From an uncultured Spirochaetales bacterium (GTDB lineage Bacteria; Spirochaetota; Spirochaetia; Sphaerochaetales; Sphaerochaetaceae), in NCBI GenBank assembly GCA_949289305.1, contig CASENB010000016.1, positions 62,001 through 126,000 of the forward strand: a stretch of DNA of 64,000 nt, written 5' to 3'. The notes beneath the pieces are model-generated. The model was not told where the DNA came from, made no database searches, and saw only the letters and a program-made list of their open reading frames with translations. Positions 8,089 through 15,657 of this stretch are shown here, piece by piece (the first letter of the stretch is position 1; each line of letters starts with the position of its first letter). A program made the position numbers and the translations under genes.

Positions 8089-9381
8089 ATGCAAAAAGTA
8101 TATACGAAGATTGAATCCATAGTTGGAAACGTTATCACGGTAAAGGCTGATGGGGTAAGAAACAGCGATCTTGCTGAAATCAGCGGAGCATCAGGGACAA
8201 GTTTAGCCCGTGTTATTAAGCTCGATCACGATCTTGTCAGCCTTGAAGTATTCTCTGGAAGCCAAGGAATCAGCACATCTGACAAGGTGAGGTTTCTAGG
8301 CCGTCCTATGAAGGTAAGCTTTTCAGACAACCTTCTTGGACGCATTTTCGACGGTGCAGGGCGCCCAAGGGACAATGGGCCGACTCTGGAGGAGAATATG
8401 ATTACTATCGGAGGTCCTTCTGTAAACCCATCAAAGAGAATCATGGCAAAGAACATGATAAGAACAGGCATTCCGATGATCGACATGTTCAATTCTCTTG
8501 TTGAATCCCAGAAACTGCCTATATTCAGCGTATCAGGAGAGCCGTACAACCAGCTTTTAGCAAGAATTGCGATGCAGGCAGAAGTTGACATCATCATCCT
8601 TGGAGGCATGGGGCTTAAGTACGACGACTATCTTTATTTTAAGGATACGCTTGAAAAGTCAGGAGCTTTGTCTCATACGATCATGTTTATCCATACGGCA
8701 TCAGATCCTACTGTTGAATGTACTTTGGTTCCTGATCTTTCTCTTGCCGTTGCTGAGCAGTTCGCACTCCAGGGAAAGAAAGTGCTGGTGCTTTTATCCG
8801 ATATGACAAACTTCTGCGATGCATTAAAGGAGACTGCAATCACAATGGAACAGGTTCCATCTAACAGAGGATACCCGGGAGATCTATATTCAGCCCTTGC
8901 AAGCCGCTATGAGAAAGCAGTTGATTTTGAAGGCGCAGGATCTGTAACTATCCTTGCTGTTACGACAATGCCTGGAGACGATGTTACGCATCCGGTTCCT
9001 GACAACACAGGATACATTACGGAAGGGCAATACTACCTTAGAAATGGATGGATTGAGCCGTTCGGATCTCTATCGCGTCTTAAGCAGAACGTCAATAAGG
9101 ATACGAGGGAAGACCATAGAGCGCTCATGGACGGCATGATCAAGCTCTATTCGCAGTATAAAGACAGTCTTGAAAAGAAAAGCATGGGCTTTATGATGAG
9201 CGACTGGGATGAGAAGCTCTTGAAATATGGAGCGTTATTTGAATCGAGGCTGATGGATCTTTCCGTCAATATTCCTCTTGAAGAAGCTCTTGATGAGGGC
9301 TGGAAGATACTTTCAGAGTGCTTTGAGCCTAATGAGACGCTTTTAAAGAGCGATCTGATTGAGAAGTACTGGCCTAAATAG
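8089..9381 (+). CDS. atpB: V-type ATP synthase subunit B
   Basis: Subunit B is the non-catalytic partner of A in the hexameric head. The 430-residue product keeps the ATPase-like fold but has [13 protein letters not shown] where a Walker A loop would be, as expected for B. Other family marks are [23 protein letters not shown] and the PGYPGDLY-like segment [10 protein letters not shown]. The start is ATG 8089, one base after the atpA stop, with GGCAAGG upstream; a longer in-frame extension inside atpA is rejected. Confidence 0.96.
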   Translation: MQKVYTKIESIVGNVITVKADGVRNSDLAEISGASGTSLARVIKLDHDLVSLEVFSGSQGISTSDKVRFLGRPMKVSFSDNLLGRIFDGAGRPRDNGPTLEENMITIGGPSVNPSKRIMAKNMIRTGIPMIDMFNSLVESQKLPIFSVSGEPYNQLLARIAMQAEVDIIILGGMGLKYDDYLYFKDTLEKSGALSHTIMFIHTASDPTVECTLVPDLSLAVAEQFALQGKKVLVLLSDMTNFCDALKETAITMEQVPSNRGYPGDLYSALASRYEKAVDFEGAGSVTILAVTTMPGDDVTHPVPDNTGYITEGQYYLRNGWIEPFGSLSRLKQNVNKDTREDHRALMDGMIKLYSQYKDSLEKKSMGFMMSDWDEKLLKYGALFESRLMDLSVNIPLEEALDEGWKILSECFEPNETLLKSDLIEKYWPK

Positions 9382-9392
9382 GAGGCTCTCTT

Positions 9393-10004
9393 TTGGCTGT
9401 AAAGTTAACGAAGAACGAACAAAAGAAACAGAAAGATAGCCTTAAGCAGTTCCAACGCTATCTGCCAACCCTCCAACTTAAAAAGAGTCAGCTTCAAATT
9501 GTTATTAGAGAAGTTGAGGCTGAAATAAAGGATCTGAAGTTAAAGCAGGAGGAGGCAATAGGGAATCTTGATTCTTGGATTGCGGTATATGGGGAAAATA
9601 CTCTTTTTAGCGAAGATAAGAGCATAGACACTCTTGTAAAGGTTAAAGAGATTAAAAAGAAATACTCCAATGTCGCAGGTGTTAACGTTCCTGTTTTCGA
9701 TTCGCTTGAATTTGAGGATATCAGATATTCCCTTGATGAATACCCGTTATGGGTTGATGGCGCGATTTTGGCTTTAAGGGATCTTGCGAAATACGATGCC
9801 CTGATAAGTACTTTAAAAGAGGAGAAGAGGCTTTTAGAGAACGAGTTCAGGGTTACGAGTCAAAGAGTTAATCTCTTTGAAAAAGTTAAGATTCCAGAAG
9901 CAAAAGAGAACATAAGGGTTATAGGAATTTATTTGCAGGATCAGCAGACGCAGGCTGTAGTTCGCGGTAAGATAGCTAAGAAAAAGCTTAGCAAGGTGGG
10001 TTAA
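9393..10004 (+). CDS. atpD: V-type ATP synthase subunit D
   Basis: Subunit D is the central rotor shaft that turns within the A3B3 head. The 203-residue product is a long antiparallel coiled coil: residues 1-70 (LTKNEQKKQKDSLKQFQRYL and LKKSQLQIVIREVEAEIKDL) and about 145-200 (RVNLFEKVKIPEAKENIRVI, a strongly conserved D-subunit signature). The start codon is TTG at 9393, with AGGAGG at 9380-9385, 7 nt upstream. It sits 11 nt after atpB and one base before atpI. Confidence 0.93.
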   Translation: MAVKLTKNEQKKQKDSLKQFQRYLPTLQLKKSQLQIVIREVEAEIKDLKLKQEEAIGNLDSWIAVYGENTLFSEDKSIDTLVKVKEIKKKYSNVAGVNVPVFDSLEFEDIRYSLDEYPLWVDGAILALRDLAKYDALISTLKEEKRLLENEFRVTSQRVNLFEKVKIPEAKENIRVIGIYLQDQQTQAVVRGKIAKKKLSKVG

Positions 10005-10005
10005 T

Positions 10006-11820
10006 ATGATTGAAGAGATGAAAAAGGTCACGCTATTTTCTCTATCTAACAAAAAAGACGCCACTATAAGCGCTCTTAGAGATCTTGGCATAATGCATAT
10101 TGAAGAGATGGCTTTAAGATGTTCAGGCTCCATTGAAGAGGAGAAGAAGAAAGCTGAGCTTGAAGAGGTTTTAAAAGCGATCGAGGATGAAAAGGATAAG
10201 AAGGAAAAGATTGAAGAGAGAAGCCTTTCCACTCCTTTTAATGAGGCTCAGGAGCTTCTTTTCTCCCTTTTGAAAGAGAGAAAGGGCATCGAGGATGAAA
10301 ACCTTGCGCTTAACCTTGAAAGAGAGAGGCTTTCAAGTTTTGGAAGCCTTGATCCTAGGATTGTGGAAGATCTTAAGAAAGAAGGAATCGAGCTTCATTT
10401 CTATAGTATCTCCGATAAGGATTATAAGAAGATAAGGGAGAATAAGGATTTCAAGACCATCGTGCTGAAAGAAGGAAAGCAGATGTATGTCATGAGCGTT
10501 AATAGCATAATTAACGGTTTTGGCGCTCTTGAGTTCTCTCTTGGATCTTCAAGTCTTGACGATATTGCCAAGAAGATCGATTTGAACAATCTGAGGCTTT
10601 CAGAGATCAGAAAGACTTTCAAAAGCTATCTTCCTTATCAGAAAGAGTGGCTTAAAGCTATTAAGGACAGTAGTGATTCAATTGTCTATGAAAATGCAAA
10701 GAGCACTGCTAAAAACGACGGTGACATTTTGTATATCACAGGCTATATTCCTACAAAATGCATAAAGACGTTTAAAGATGGCGCATCAAAGTTTTCATGG
10801 GCATATCTGATTGATGACATAAAGGATGAGGACAATCCTCCAACCCTTGTAAAATACCCAGGATTTGTAAGAATTATAAAACCTGTTTTCGATATCTTAG
10901 GAGTTGTCCCGGGATACAGGGAGTACGATATTTCAACTTATTTCCTGCTCTTTTTCTCTATCTTCTTTGCAATGATTGTTGGAGATGCCGGATACGGCCT
11001 TATCTTCCTATTGCTTGCAATAGTGACGAATATAAAGAGTAAGAAGGCAAGCGATATCAACATACTTCTTTACGTATTGTCAATTACGACGATAGTATGG
11101 GGTGCTTTCACAGGTACTTATTTCGGATCTGAGGCGATACTTAAAAACGTACCATTTCTTCAGAAGCTTGTAATCCCGGCAATTACTAACTTTCCTGATA
11201 TAGTTGGCGTTGATTCTGCTTGGGCGCAGAACATGCTTATGAAGTTCTGTTTCATGCTTGGAGCTGCGCAGCTTTCTCTTGCGTGTGTTCTCAATATCAT
11301 ACACAAGGCGCCGAAAAAGGATCTTTCTTGGGTAGCGGATTTAGGTTGGCTCATAGATATCGTGCTTCTATATTTATTGGTGCTTTATCTTGTAATAGGC
11401 GAGTCTTGCCCATTCACTCTTGTAGCTTCTGGCGTTGCAATCGGCTTTATCCTTGTATGTTGTTTCTCAGCACAGGGGCCAGGAGTGCCTTTTAAAGTAG
11501 GACTTATACGTAGCCTTGGCGGATTTTTCACCACGTTCTTAAATACCGTATCGTGTTTTTCAAACATTATGAGCTATATAAGGCTTTTTGCCGTAGGAAT
11601 GGCGAGCCTTGCAATTGCTCAGAGTTTCAACGGGATGGGGGCAGGATTCTTGCCGCTTGGAATAATCGTAATTATTCTAGGCCATGCCTTAAACCTCGTA
11701 ATGGGAATACTTTCTGTCGTCGTTCATGGCGTCAGATTGAATTTACTTGAATTCTCCGGCCAGCTCGGCATGGAATGGTCCGGATACGAATATGAGCCTT
11801 TCAAGAAGGTCTCTAAATAA
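10006..11820 (+). CDS. atpI: V-type ATP synthase subunit I
   Basis: Subunit I (the a-subunit equivalent) forms the ion half-channels against the K ring. The 604-residue product has a cytoplasmic N-terminal half rich in Lys and Glu (coiled coils about 45-120) and a C-terminal half with about seven membrane segments from residue 315 on. The first of these contains FFAMIVGDAGYG, a conserved motif, and SYIRLFAVGMASLAIA (about 522-537) carries the arginine that contacts the proteolipid carboxylate. Length is somewhat short of yeast Vph1 but usual for bacterial subunit I. Confidence 0.95.
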   Translation: MIEEMKKVTLFSLSNKKDATISALRDLGIMHIEEMALRCSGSIEEEKKKAELEEVLKAIEDEKDKKEKIEERSLSTPFNEAQELLFSLLKERKGIEDENLALNLERERLSSFGSLDPRIVEDLKKEGIELHFYSISDKDYKKIRENKDFKTIVLKEGKQMYVMSVNSIINGFGALEFSLGSSSLDDIAKKIDLNNLRLSEIRKTFKSYLPYQKEWLKAIKDSSDSIVYENAKSTAKNDGDILYITGYIPTKCIKTFKDGASKFSWAYLIDDIKDEDNPPTLVKYPGFVRIIKPVFDILGVVPGYREYDISTYFLLFFSIFFAMIVGDAGYGLIFLLLAIVTNIKSKKASDINILLYVLSITTIVWGAFTGTYFGSEAILKNVPFLQKLVIPAITNFPDIVGVDSAWAQNMLMKFCFMLGAAQLSLACVLNIIHKAPKKDLSWVADLGWLIDIVLLYLLVLYLVIGESCPFTLVASGVAIGFILVCCFSAQGPGVPFKVGLIRSLGGFFTTFLNTVSCFSNIMSYIRLFAVGMASLAIAQSFNGMGAGFLPLGIIVIILGHALNLVMGILSVVVHGVRLNLLEFSGQLGMEWSGYEYEPFKKVSK

Positions 11821-11844
11821 AAAATTAGGTAGAAGGAGAAATAT

Positions 11845-12279
11845 ATGAATTACCTAGCTTACATCGGAATGGCATGTGCTCTATGTCTTTCAGCTATCGG
11901 ATCAGGCTTCGGTGCTGGAATCGCATCTCAGGCTGCAGTTGGCGCTTGGAAGAAGTGCTACTCTCAGGGAAAACAGGGACCGTTTATCATGGTTGCTTTC
12001 GCTGGAGCTCCTCTAACACAGACTATCTACGGCTTTCTACTGATGAACTTCATTAGAAACGCAATCGCAGGTGGAACTGACCCTGTTCTTTGCTTCTTCG
12101 TTGGACTTCTCGGCGGAACGTCAATGGGATTATCCGCATATTTCCAGGGTAAGGTCGCCGCATGCTCAGCAGACAGCCTTGGAGAGACTGGAAAGGGAAC
12201 AGCAAACTACTTCATCGTAATCGGTATCGTAGAAACTGTAGCTCTCTTCACACTCGTATTCTCACTTCTTGCACTTTAA
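11845..12279 (+). CDS. atpK: V-type ATP synthase subunit K (proteolipid)
   Basis: Subunit K monomers form the rotating membrane ring that carries the coupling ion. The 144-residue product has four hydrophobic helices: two halves of the duplicated two-helix hairpin, with GSGFGAGIASQAAVGAWKK in the first half and FFVGLLGGTSMGLSAYFQG in the second. The ion-binding Glu is in the last helix (VIGIVETVALFTLVF); the first half has a Gln or no acid in that place, so there is probably one carboxylate per subunit, as in other V-type K subunits. Ribosome site GAAGGAGA precedes ATG 11845. It is the last gene of the operon and is followed by a strong terminator. Confidence 0.94.
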   Translation: MNYLAYIGMACALCLSAIGSGFGAGIASQAAVGAWKKCYSQGKQGPFIMVAFAGAPLTQTIYGFLLMNFIRNAIAGGTDPVLCFFVGLLGGTSMGLSAYFQGKVAACSADSLGETGKGTANYFIVIGIVETVALFTLVFSLLAL

Positions 12280-12302
12280 GAAGTTTTCTCAAAAAAAAAG
12301 AA

Positions 12303-12338
12303 AAAGACTGGTTGCTTTTTTTGCTTCCAGTCTTTTTT
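12303..12338 (+). terminator. V-ATPase operon terminator
   Basis: AAAGACTGG (12303-12311) pairs with CCAGTCTTT (12327-12335) and the T run continues to 12338. An A-rich stretch precedes the stem, so it can also work for the convergent yeiH transcript. Confidence 0.9.
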
Positions 12339-12353
12339 TAGTTCCCTATGAAT

Positions 12354-13385
12354 TTAAATCAGATTCATCATATGTTGCATGAAAAGTGATGTCAGAGTAA
12401 TAAGAACCCAGCAAGAAAGTCCAAGAATAATGGGTTTTCCCCCTGTTCTCACAAGTTTTATAATATCCGTATTCAATCCAATTGCACCCATTGCAAGTAC
12501 GATCATGAATTTTGATAGATCCTTGAAAGGGGAGAAGAAAGATTCATCAAGTCCGATGGATGTGAGTATCGTGGTAGCAAGGGAGGCAAGTACGAAATAG
12601 ATTATAAAGAATGGGAATATCCTCCTCATCGAGACGCTGCCCCCTTTCTCAGCTCCCTCCTTTCTTATTCTCATGAATGCAAGGGCAAGGGTTATCGGGA
12701 TGATGGCAAGTGTCCTTGTAAGCTTTACTGTTACGGCTTTATCAAGTGTTGCATTTCCGAGTGACCACATGCTGTCCCATGTGGAAGCGCATGCTGTGAC
12801 GGATGATGTATCGTTTACTGCCGTTCCTGCAAATATTCCAAAAGGAGTTCCATCTGTCGTACTGAAACCTATGACCCTCCCAAGAATGGGGAATATGATT
12901 GCAGCAAGCACATTGAAGAGGAATATTACGGATATCGACTGTGCAACCGTCTCATCATCTGCACCTATCACAGGAGCTGTGGCAGCTATTGCGGACCCCC
13001 CGCAGATTGAGGAGCCAACACCGATCAGCGTTGCCGTCTTTCCCTCTATTCTCAACACTTTTGCAAGGATGAATGCCGTTAGCAGAGAAACTGCGATCGT
13101 TGAGAGGATTATGGGCAGTGACTGTACTCCCGTCTCAGCAACCACAGAAAGATTCATTCCGAATCCAAGAAGAACTACAGCCCATTGAAGGACTTTCTTT
13201 GATGTGAATTTTATCCCTTCCGAAAATTCTCCCTTTTCCTTGAAGAAGATTGCGATTATCATACCAACGACTATTGCGATCACCGGTCCACCGATTATTG
13301 GAAATGTCAATCCAAGAATGTATGAAGGTACTGCTATCAAAAGAGAAAGCAGAAAACCTTTCCAGATTTTTGATATATGAATCAT
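12354..13385 (-). CDS. yeiH: YeiH/UPF0324 family membrane protein (putative anion exporter)
   Basis: The 343-residue product has about ten hydrophobic helices and the conserved core of the UPF0324 family: WAVVLLGFGMNLS, GVGSSICGGSAIAATAPVIGA, GIFAGTAVNDTSSVTA and LAMGAIGLNTDI. The family is often labelled a sulfate exporter on thin evidence, so the substrate is uncertain. The start is ATG 13385; no ribosome site is seen, and TAATAC (13398-13393) ends 7 nt before it, with TTCCCA (13420-13415) 16 nt further upstream. It runs opposite to the ATPase operon and shares the terminator zone with it. It borders a decayed region, so it may be a later arrival. Confidence 0.85.
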   Translation of the reverse strand: MIHISKIWKGFLLSLLIAVPSYILGLTFPIIGGPVIAIVVGMIIAIFFKEKGEFSEGIKFTSKKVLQWAVVLLGFGMNLSVVAETGVQSLPIILSTIAVSLLTAFILAKVLRIEGKTATLIGVGSSICGGSAIAATAPVIGADDETVAQSISVIFLFNVLAAIIFPILGRVIGFSTTDGTPFGIFAGTAVNDTSSVTACASTWDSMWSLGNATLDKAVTVKLTRTLAIIPITLALAFMRIRKEGAEKGGSVSMRRIFPFFIIYFVLASLATTILTSIGLDESFFSPFKDLSKFMIVLAMGAIGLNTDIIKLVRTGGKPIILGLSCWVLITLTSLFMQHMMNLI

Positions 13386-13392
13386 TGCCGTA

Positions 13393-13420
13393 GTATTACT
13401 GAAAAAGGGATCTTTGGGAA
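13393..13420 (-). promoter_or_regulatory. Possible yeiH promoter
   Basis: On the minus strand TTCCCA (13420-13415), a 16 nt spacer and TAATAC (13398-13393) precede the ATG by 7 nt. This would give a leaderless or near-leaderless message. Confidence 0.4.
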
Positions 13421-13523
13421 TATACTTCTTTGTATCTTTTCTTTCATGAAGTAGGACATCTTATCCTGCTGTGGTTACGAGTCTTTTTCAAGTGCTATCA
13501 AATATAAGCAATACCTAAATGAT

Positions 13524-13540
13524 TTCCAATATTATTGGAA
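13524..13540. repeat. Perfect inverted repeat, possible operator
   Basis: TTCCAATA and TATTGGAA flank one T, giving a 17 bp near-perfect dyad about 140 bp upstream of yeiH in otherwise featureless DNA. It lacks a T run and is too symmetrical and short-looped to be a terminator, so a protein-binding site is the likelier reading. Confidence 0.35.
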
Positions 13541-13598
13541 GGGGTAATCGAATAGGAGGTAGTTAAGTAGGTTTATTCCTTAACATTTCGTTCTCTCA

Positions 13599-13690
13599 GT
13601 CGAGTAGGCCTGAGGAGTTTCACCTCAAGTTTCTCACAGATCCGTATGTGAGACTCTCGCCTCATACGGCTCCTGTCATTCAGCTAGCTA
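13599..13690 (-). mobile_element. Group II intron remnant: domains V and VI only
   Basis: Read on the minus strand, 13672-13639 is a 34 nt hairpin that starts GAGCCGTATGAGGCGAGAG and ends CACATACGGATC. This is the size, the AGC catalytic triad, the GAGA tetraloop and the long pairing of group II intron domain V. It is preceded by TGACAG and followed by a domain VI-like hairpin (13636 to about 13605) ending CCTACTCGAC, the usual 3' end with the branch-point A. No reverse transcriptase or domains I-III lie upstream on this strand; the sequence there passes into a broken sufB-like gene. The intron is therefore a 3' fragment. The rest of the 13386-13730 gap shows only the dyad at 13524. Confidence 0.8.
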
Positions 13691-13730
13691 ATAATGAAAT
13701 GGGATGAGCCGCCATAGCGGCAAACATTGT

Positions 13731-14218
13731 TACTTCTTAGGCAAAAACAGTCATGTAAGATATATTGAAAAGCATGTAGGGCTTGGAAGCGGATTATGGA
13801 TCCTTATTCTGAAATTCATATAGCCGAAGGTGCTGTGCTCGAAATAGAAGTTTCTCAAATCGGAGGGCTTGAAGAGCCGCATCGCCTGACAAAAGCTTAT
13901 TCAGATAAAAACTGCAGGCTGAAAATTAAAGAGAGTCTGCTTACTCAGATGAATCAGGAAGCAACTGCCGATTTCCTTGTTGAGCTTAACGGAGAGGGAT
14001 GCAATGCTGATATAGTCTCAAGATCGGTTGCAAAGGATTATTCGAAACAGAGATATACATCAAAAATAATAGGAAATGCCGAATGTACTGGCCACAGCGA
14101 GTGCGATGCCATAATAACAGGACATGGAAAAGTATAATCATCTTGCGCCCTTGATGCGGCAAATGAAAATGCATCCCTTATTCACGAGGCTGCAATAGGA
14201 AAGATTGCAGGGAATTAG
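13731..14218 (+). pseudogene. Broken sufB/sufD-like Fe-S scaffold gene
   Basis: The reading frame matches the beta-helical core of SufB/SufD-type Fe-S assembly scaffolds, but in pieces. From 13731 one frame gives YFLGKNSHVRYIEKHVGLGS; near 13785 the match shifts to another frame, KRIMDPYSEIHIAEGAVLE, continuing through VSRSVAKDYSKQ and GHSECDAIITGHGKV to a TAA at 14135-14137. The same frame resumes after that stop with ALDAANENASLIHEAAIGKI to a TAG at 14218, ending before the usual C-terminal EQL motif region. The N-terminal half is absent. So there is one frameshift, one in-frame nonsense codon and loss of both ends. The group II intron fragment lies beside it on the other strand. An intact suf locus must be elsewhere if the pathway is used. 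Confidence 0.8.
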
Positions 14219-14300
14219 ATAATGAAATTAAAAACATTAGGACTTAATGAAGAGATATGGAATATTCAAATTTGTCCTCTTTTGATATAACATGATCTTT

Positions 14301-14621
14301 ATGGTAAAAGACGAAAGCAGGCTACTTGTTAAAAGAACGTATTTGGATGAAGATCTTAAAAACGTAATAAATATGGAAGGCACGGAAAGAGAGAACATGG
14401 ATGATTTTTCCGTTGACGAAAAATACTCTCATTTCTTTGAAGTGCTAAGTGGTGAATGCGTTGCGGCAACGACTTGGCGGGAGAATGCGGAAAGCATGGA
14501 AGTGACTGGGCTTTTCAGCCTTAAAAGCGGAGAAGGCTGCCTCTATTTACCAGGAGAGCCTTATTTAATAAAATTTGACAGCGCTGAAGTAAGCGAATTT
14601 ATTTTGGGGAAAAATGTTTAG
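14301..14621 (+). CDS. Hypothetical small protein upstream of ispG
   Basis: I do not recognise this product of about 106 residues. It is acidic, with no signal peptide or membrane helix. It looks like a small alpha/beta domain with SHFFEVLSGECVAATTW and a Gly-rich turn SGEGCLYLPGEPY. ATG 14301 is used; ATG 14292 is three codons upstream in frame. TATAAC at 14286-14291 could be a -10 box that would make the 14301 start nearly leaderless. Its end overlaps the start of ispG by 8 nt, and this coupling is the best evidence that it is a real gene. Confidence 0.6.
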   Translation: MVKDESRLLVKRTYLDEDLKNVINMEGTERENMDDFSVDEKYSHFFEVLSGECVAATTWRENAESMEVTGLFSLKSGEGCLYLPGEPYLIKFDSAEVSEFILGKNV

Positions 14622-15657
14622 CAAAAGAATATGTAAGGTAGGGAATCTTGAAATAGGAGGAAGCAATCCTATCAGGATTCAGACGATGTATGATTCATCG
14701 ATCGTAAATTGTAATATAGATGACGTTGTAGCAAGAATCGCTAAATTAAATGCGATGGGCTGCGATCTAATCCGTTTCAGCTATTCATCTTTAGATGATG
14801 AAAAGCCTTTTTCAGAGATAAAGAAAAGAAGTGCGATGCCGCTTGTCGCAGATATCCATTTTGATTACAAGCTTGCGCTCAGCGCACTAAAGAGCGGTGC
14901 GGACAAGATAAGGATAAATCCAGGCAATATTGGAGCGAAATGGAAGACAAAAGAGGTCGTTCTTGCTGCAAAGGACATGAATGAGGCAATTAGAATAGGC
15001 CTTAATTCGGGCTCTCTGCCTCGAGATGACAAAGGATTGTCGCAAGCTGATTTGATGGTAAACACTGCGCTAGATTATCTGAATGATTTTGAAAGCTATG
15101 GTTTTTACAATACTGTCGTATCTTTAAAAAGCAGTAATGTTGAAAATACGATTGAAGCTGCAAGAAGATTTAAAGAGAAGTCGGATTACCCATTTCATCT
15201 TGGCGTCACGGAAGCGGGAAGCGCGATCGTGTCATCTGTAAGATCTACATGGGCTCTTGGCAATCTTATTAGAGATGGAATTGGAGATACTATAAGGGTT
15301 TCTATTACAGGAGAGATAGAGGACGAGGTGTTAGCTGCAAGCGAAATACTTAGAACGCTGGGGCTTAAAAAGAGCGGAGTCCGCTTGGTATCTTGCCCTA
15401 GATGCGGTCGTCATACTTTCGATTCGAAGGCAATGGTTGAAAAAATACAGAACAGGCTTCTGTCTTTGGACAAGGATATAACAGTCGCCATAATGGGGTG
15501 CCAGGTTAATGGCCCAGGAGAGGCAAAGGATGCAGATTATGCTCTAACTGGCATTGGGCGAAAAGCATTCCTATATAAGAAAGGAAAGCTGTATAAAGAG
15601 GTGACGCTTGAAAGCGCTGAAGACGAACTTTTTGAGGCGATAGAAAATGATAGATAG
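14614..15657 (+). CDS. ispG: 4-hydroxy-3-methylbut-2-enyl diphosphate synthase (IspG/GcpE)
   Basis: IspG is the [4Fe-4S] enzyme of the MEP isoprenoid pathway that makes HMBPP from the cyclic diphosphate. The 347-residue product has the TIM-barrel N-terminal domain (LVADIHFDYKLAL, DKIRINPGNIG) and the C-terminal cluster domain with CPRCGR (about 259-264) and GCQVNGPGEA (about 295-304), which supply the three Cys and the Glu ligand. Length matches the bacterial short form. It overlaps the upstream unknown gene by 8 nt and uvrA by 11 nt, so it lies inside a translationally coupled run. Confidence 0.95.
   Translation: MFSKRICKVGNLEIGGSNPIRIQTMYDSSIVNCNIDDVVARIAKLNAMGCDLIRFSYSSLDDEKPFSEIKKRSAMPLVADIHFDYKLALSALKSGADKIRINPGNIGAKWKTKEVVLAAKDMNEAIRIGLNSGSLPRDDKGLSQADLMVNTALDYLNDFESYGFYNTVVSLKSSNVENTIEAARRFKEKSDYPFHLGVTEAGSAIVSSVRSTWALGNLIRDGIGDTIRVSITGEIEDEVLAASEILRTLGLKKSGVRLVSCPRCGRHTFDSKAMVEKIQNRLLSLDKDITVAIMGCQVNGPGEAKDADYALTGIGRKAFLYKKGKLYKEVTLESAEDELFEAIENDR

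Noticed and set aside
12673-13188. 171-codon frame opposite yeiH
   Set aside because: It is Ser/Val/Pro-rich with no recognisable fold, a mirror of hydrophobic codons in the membrane protein.
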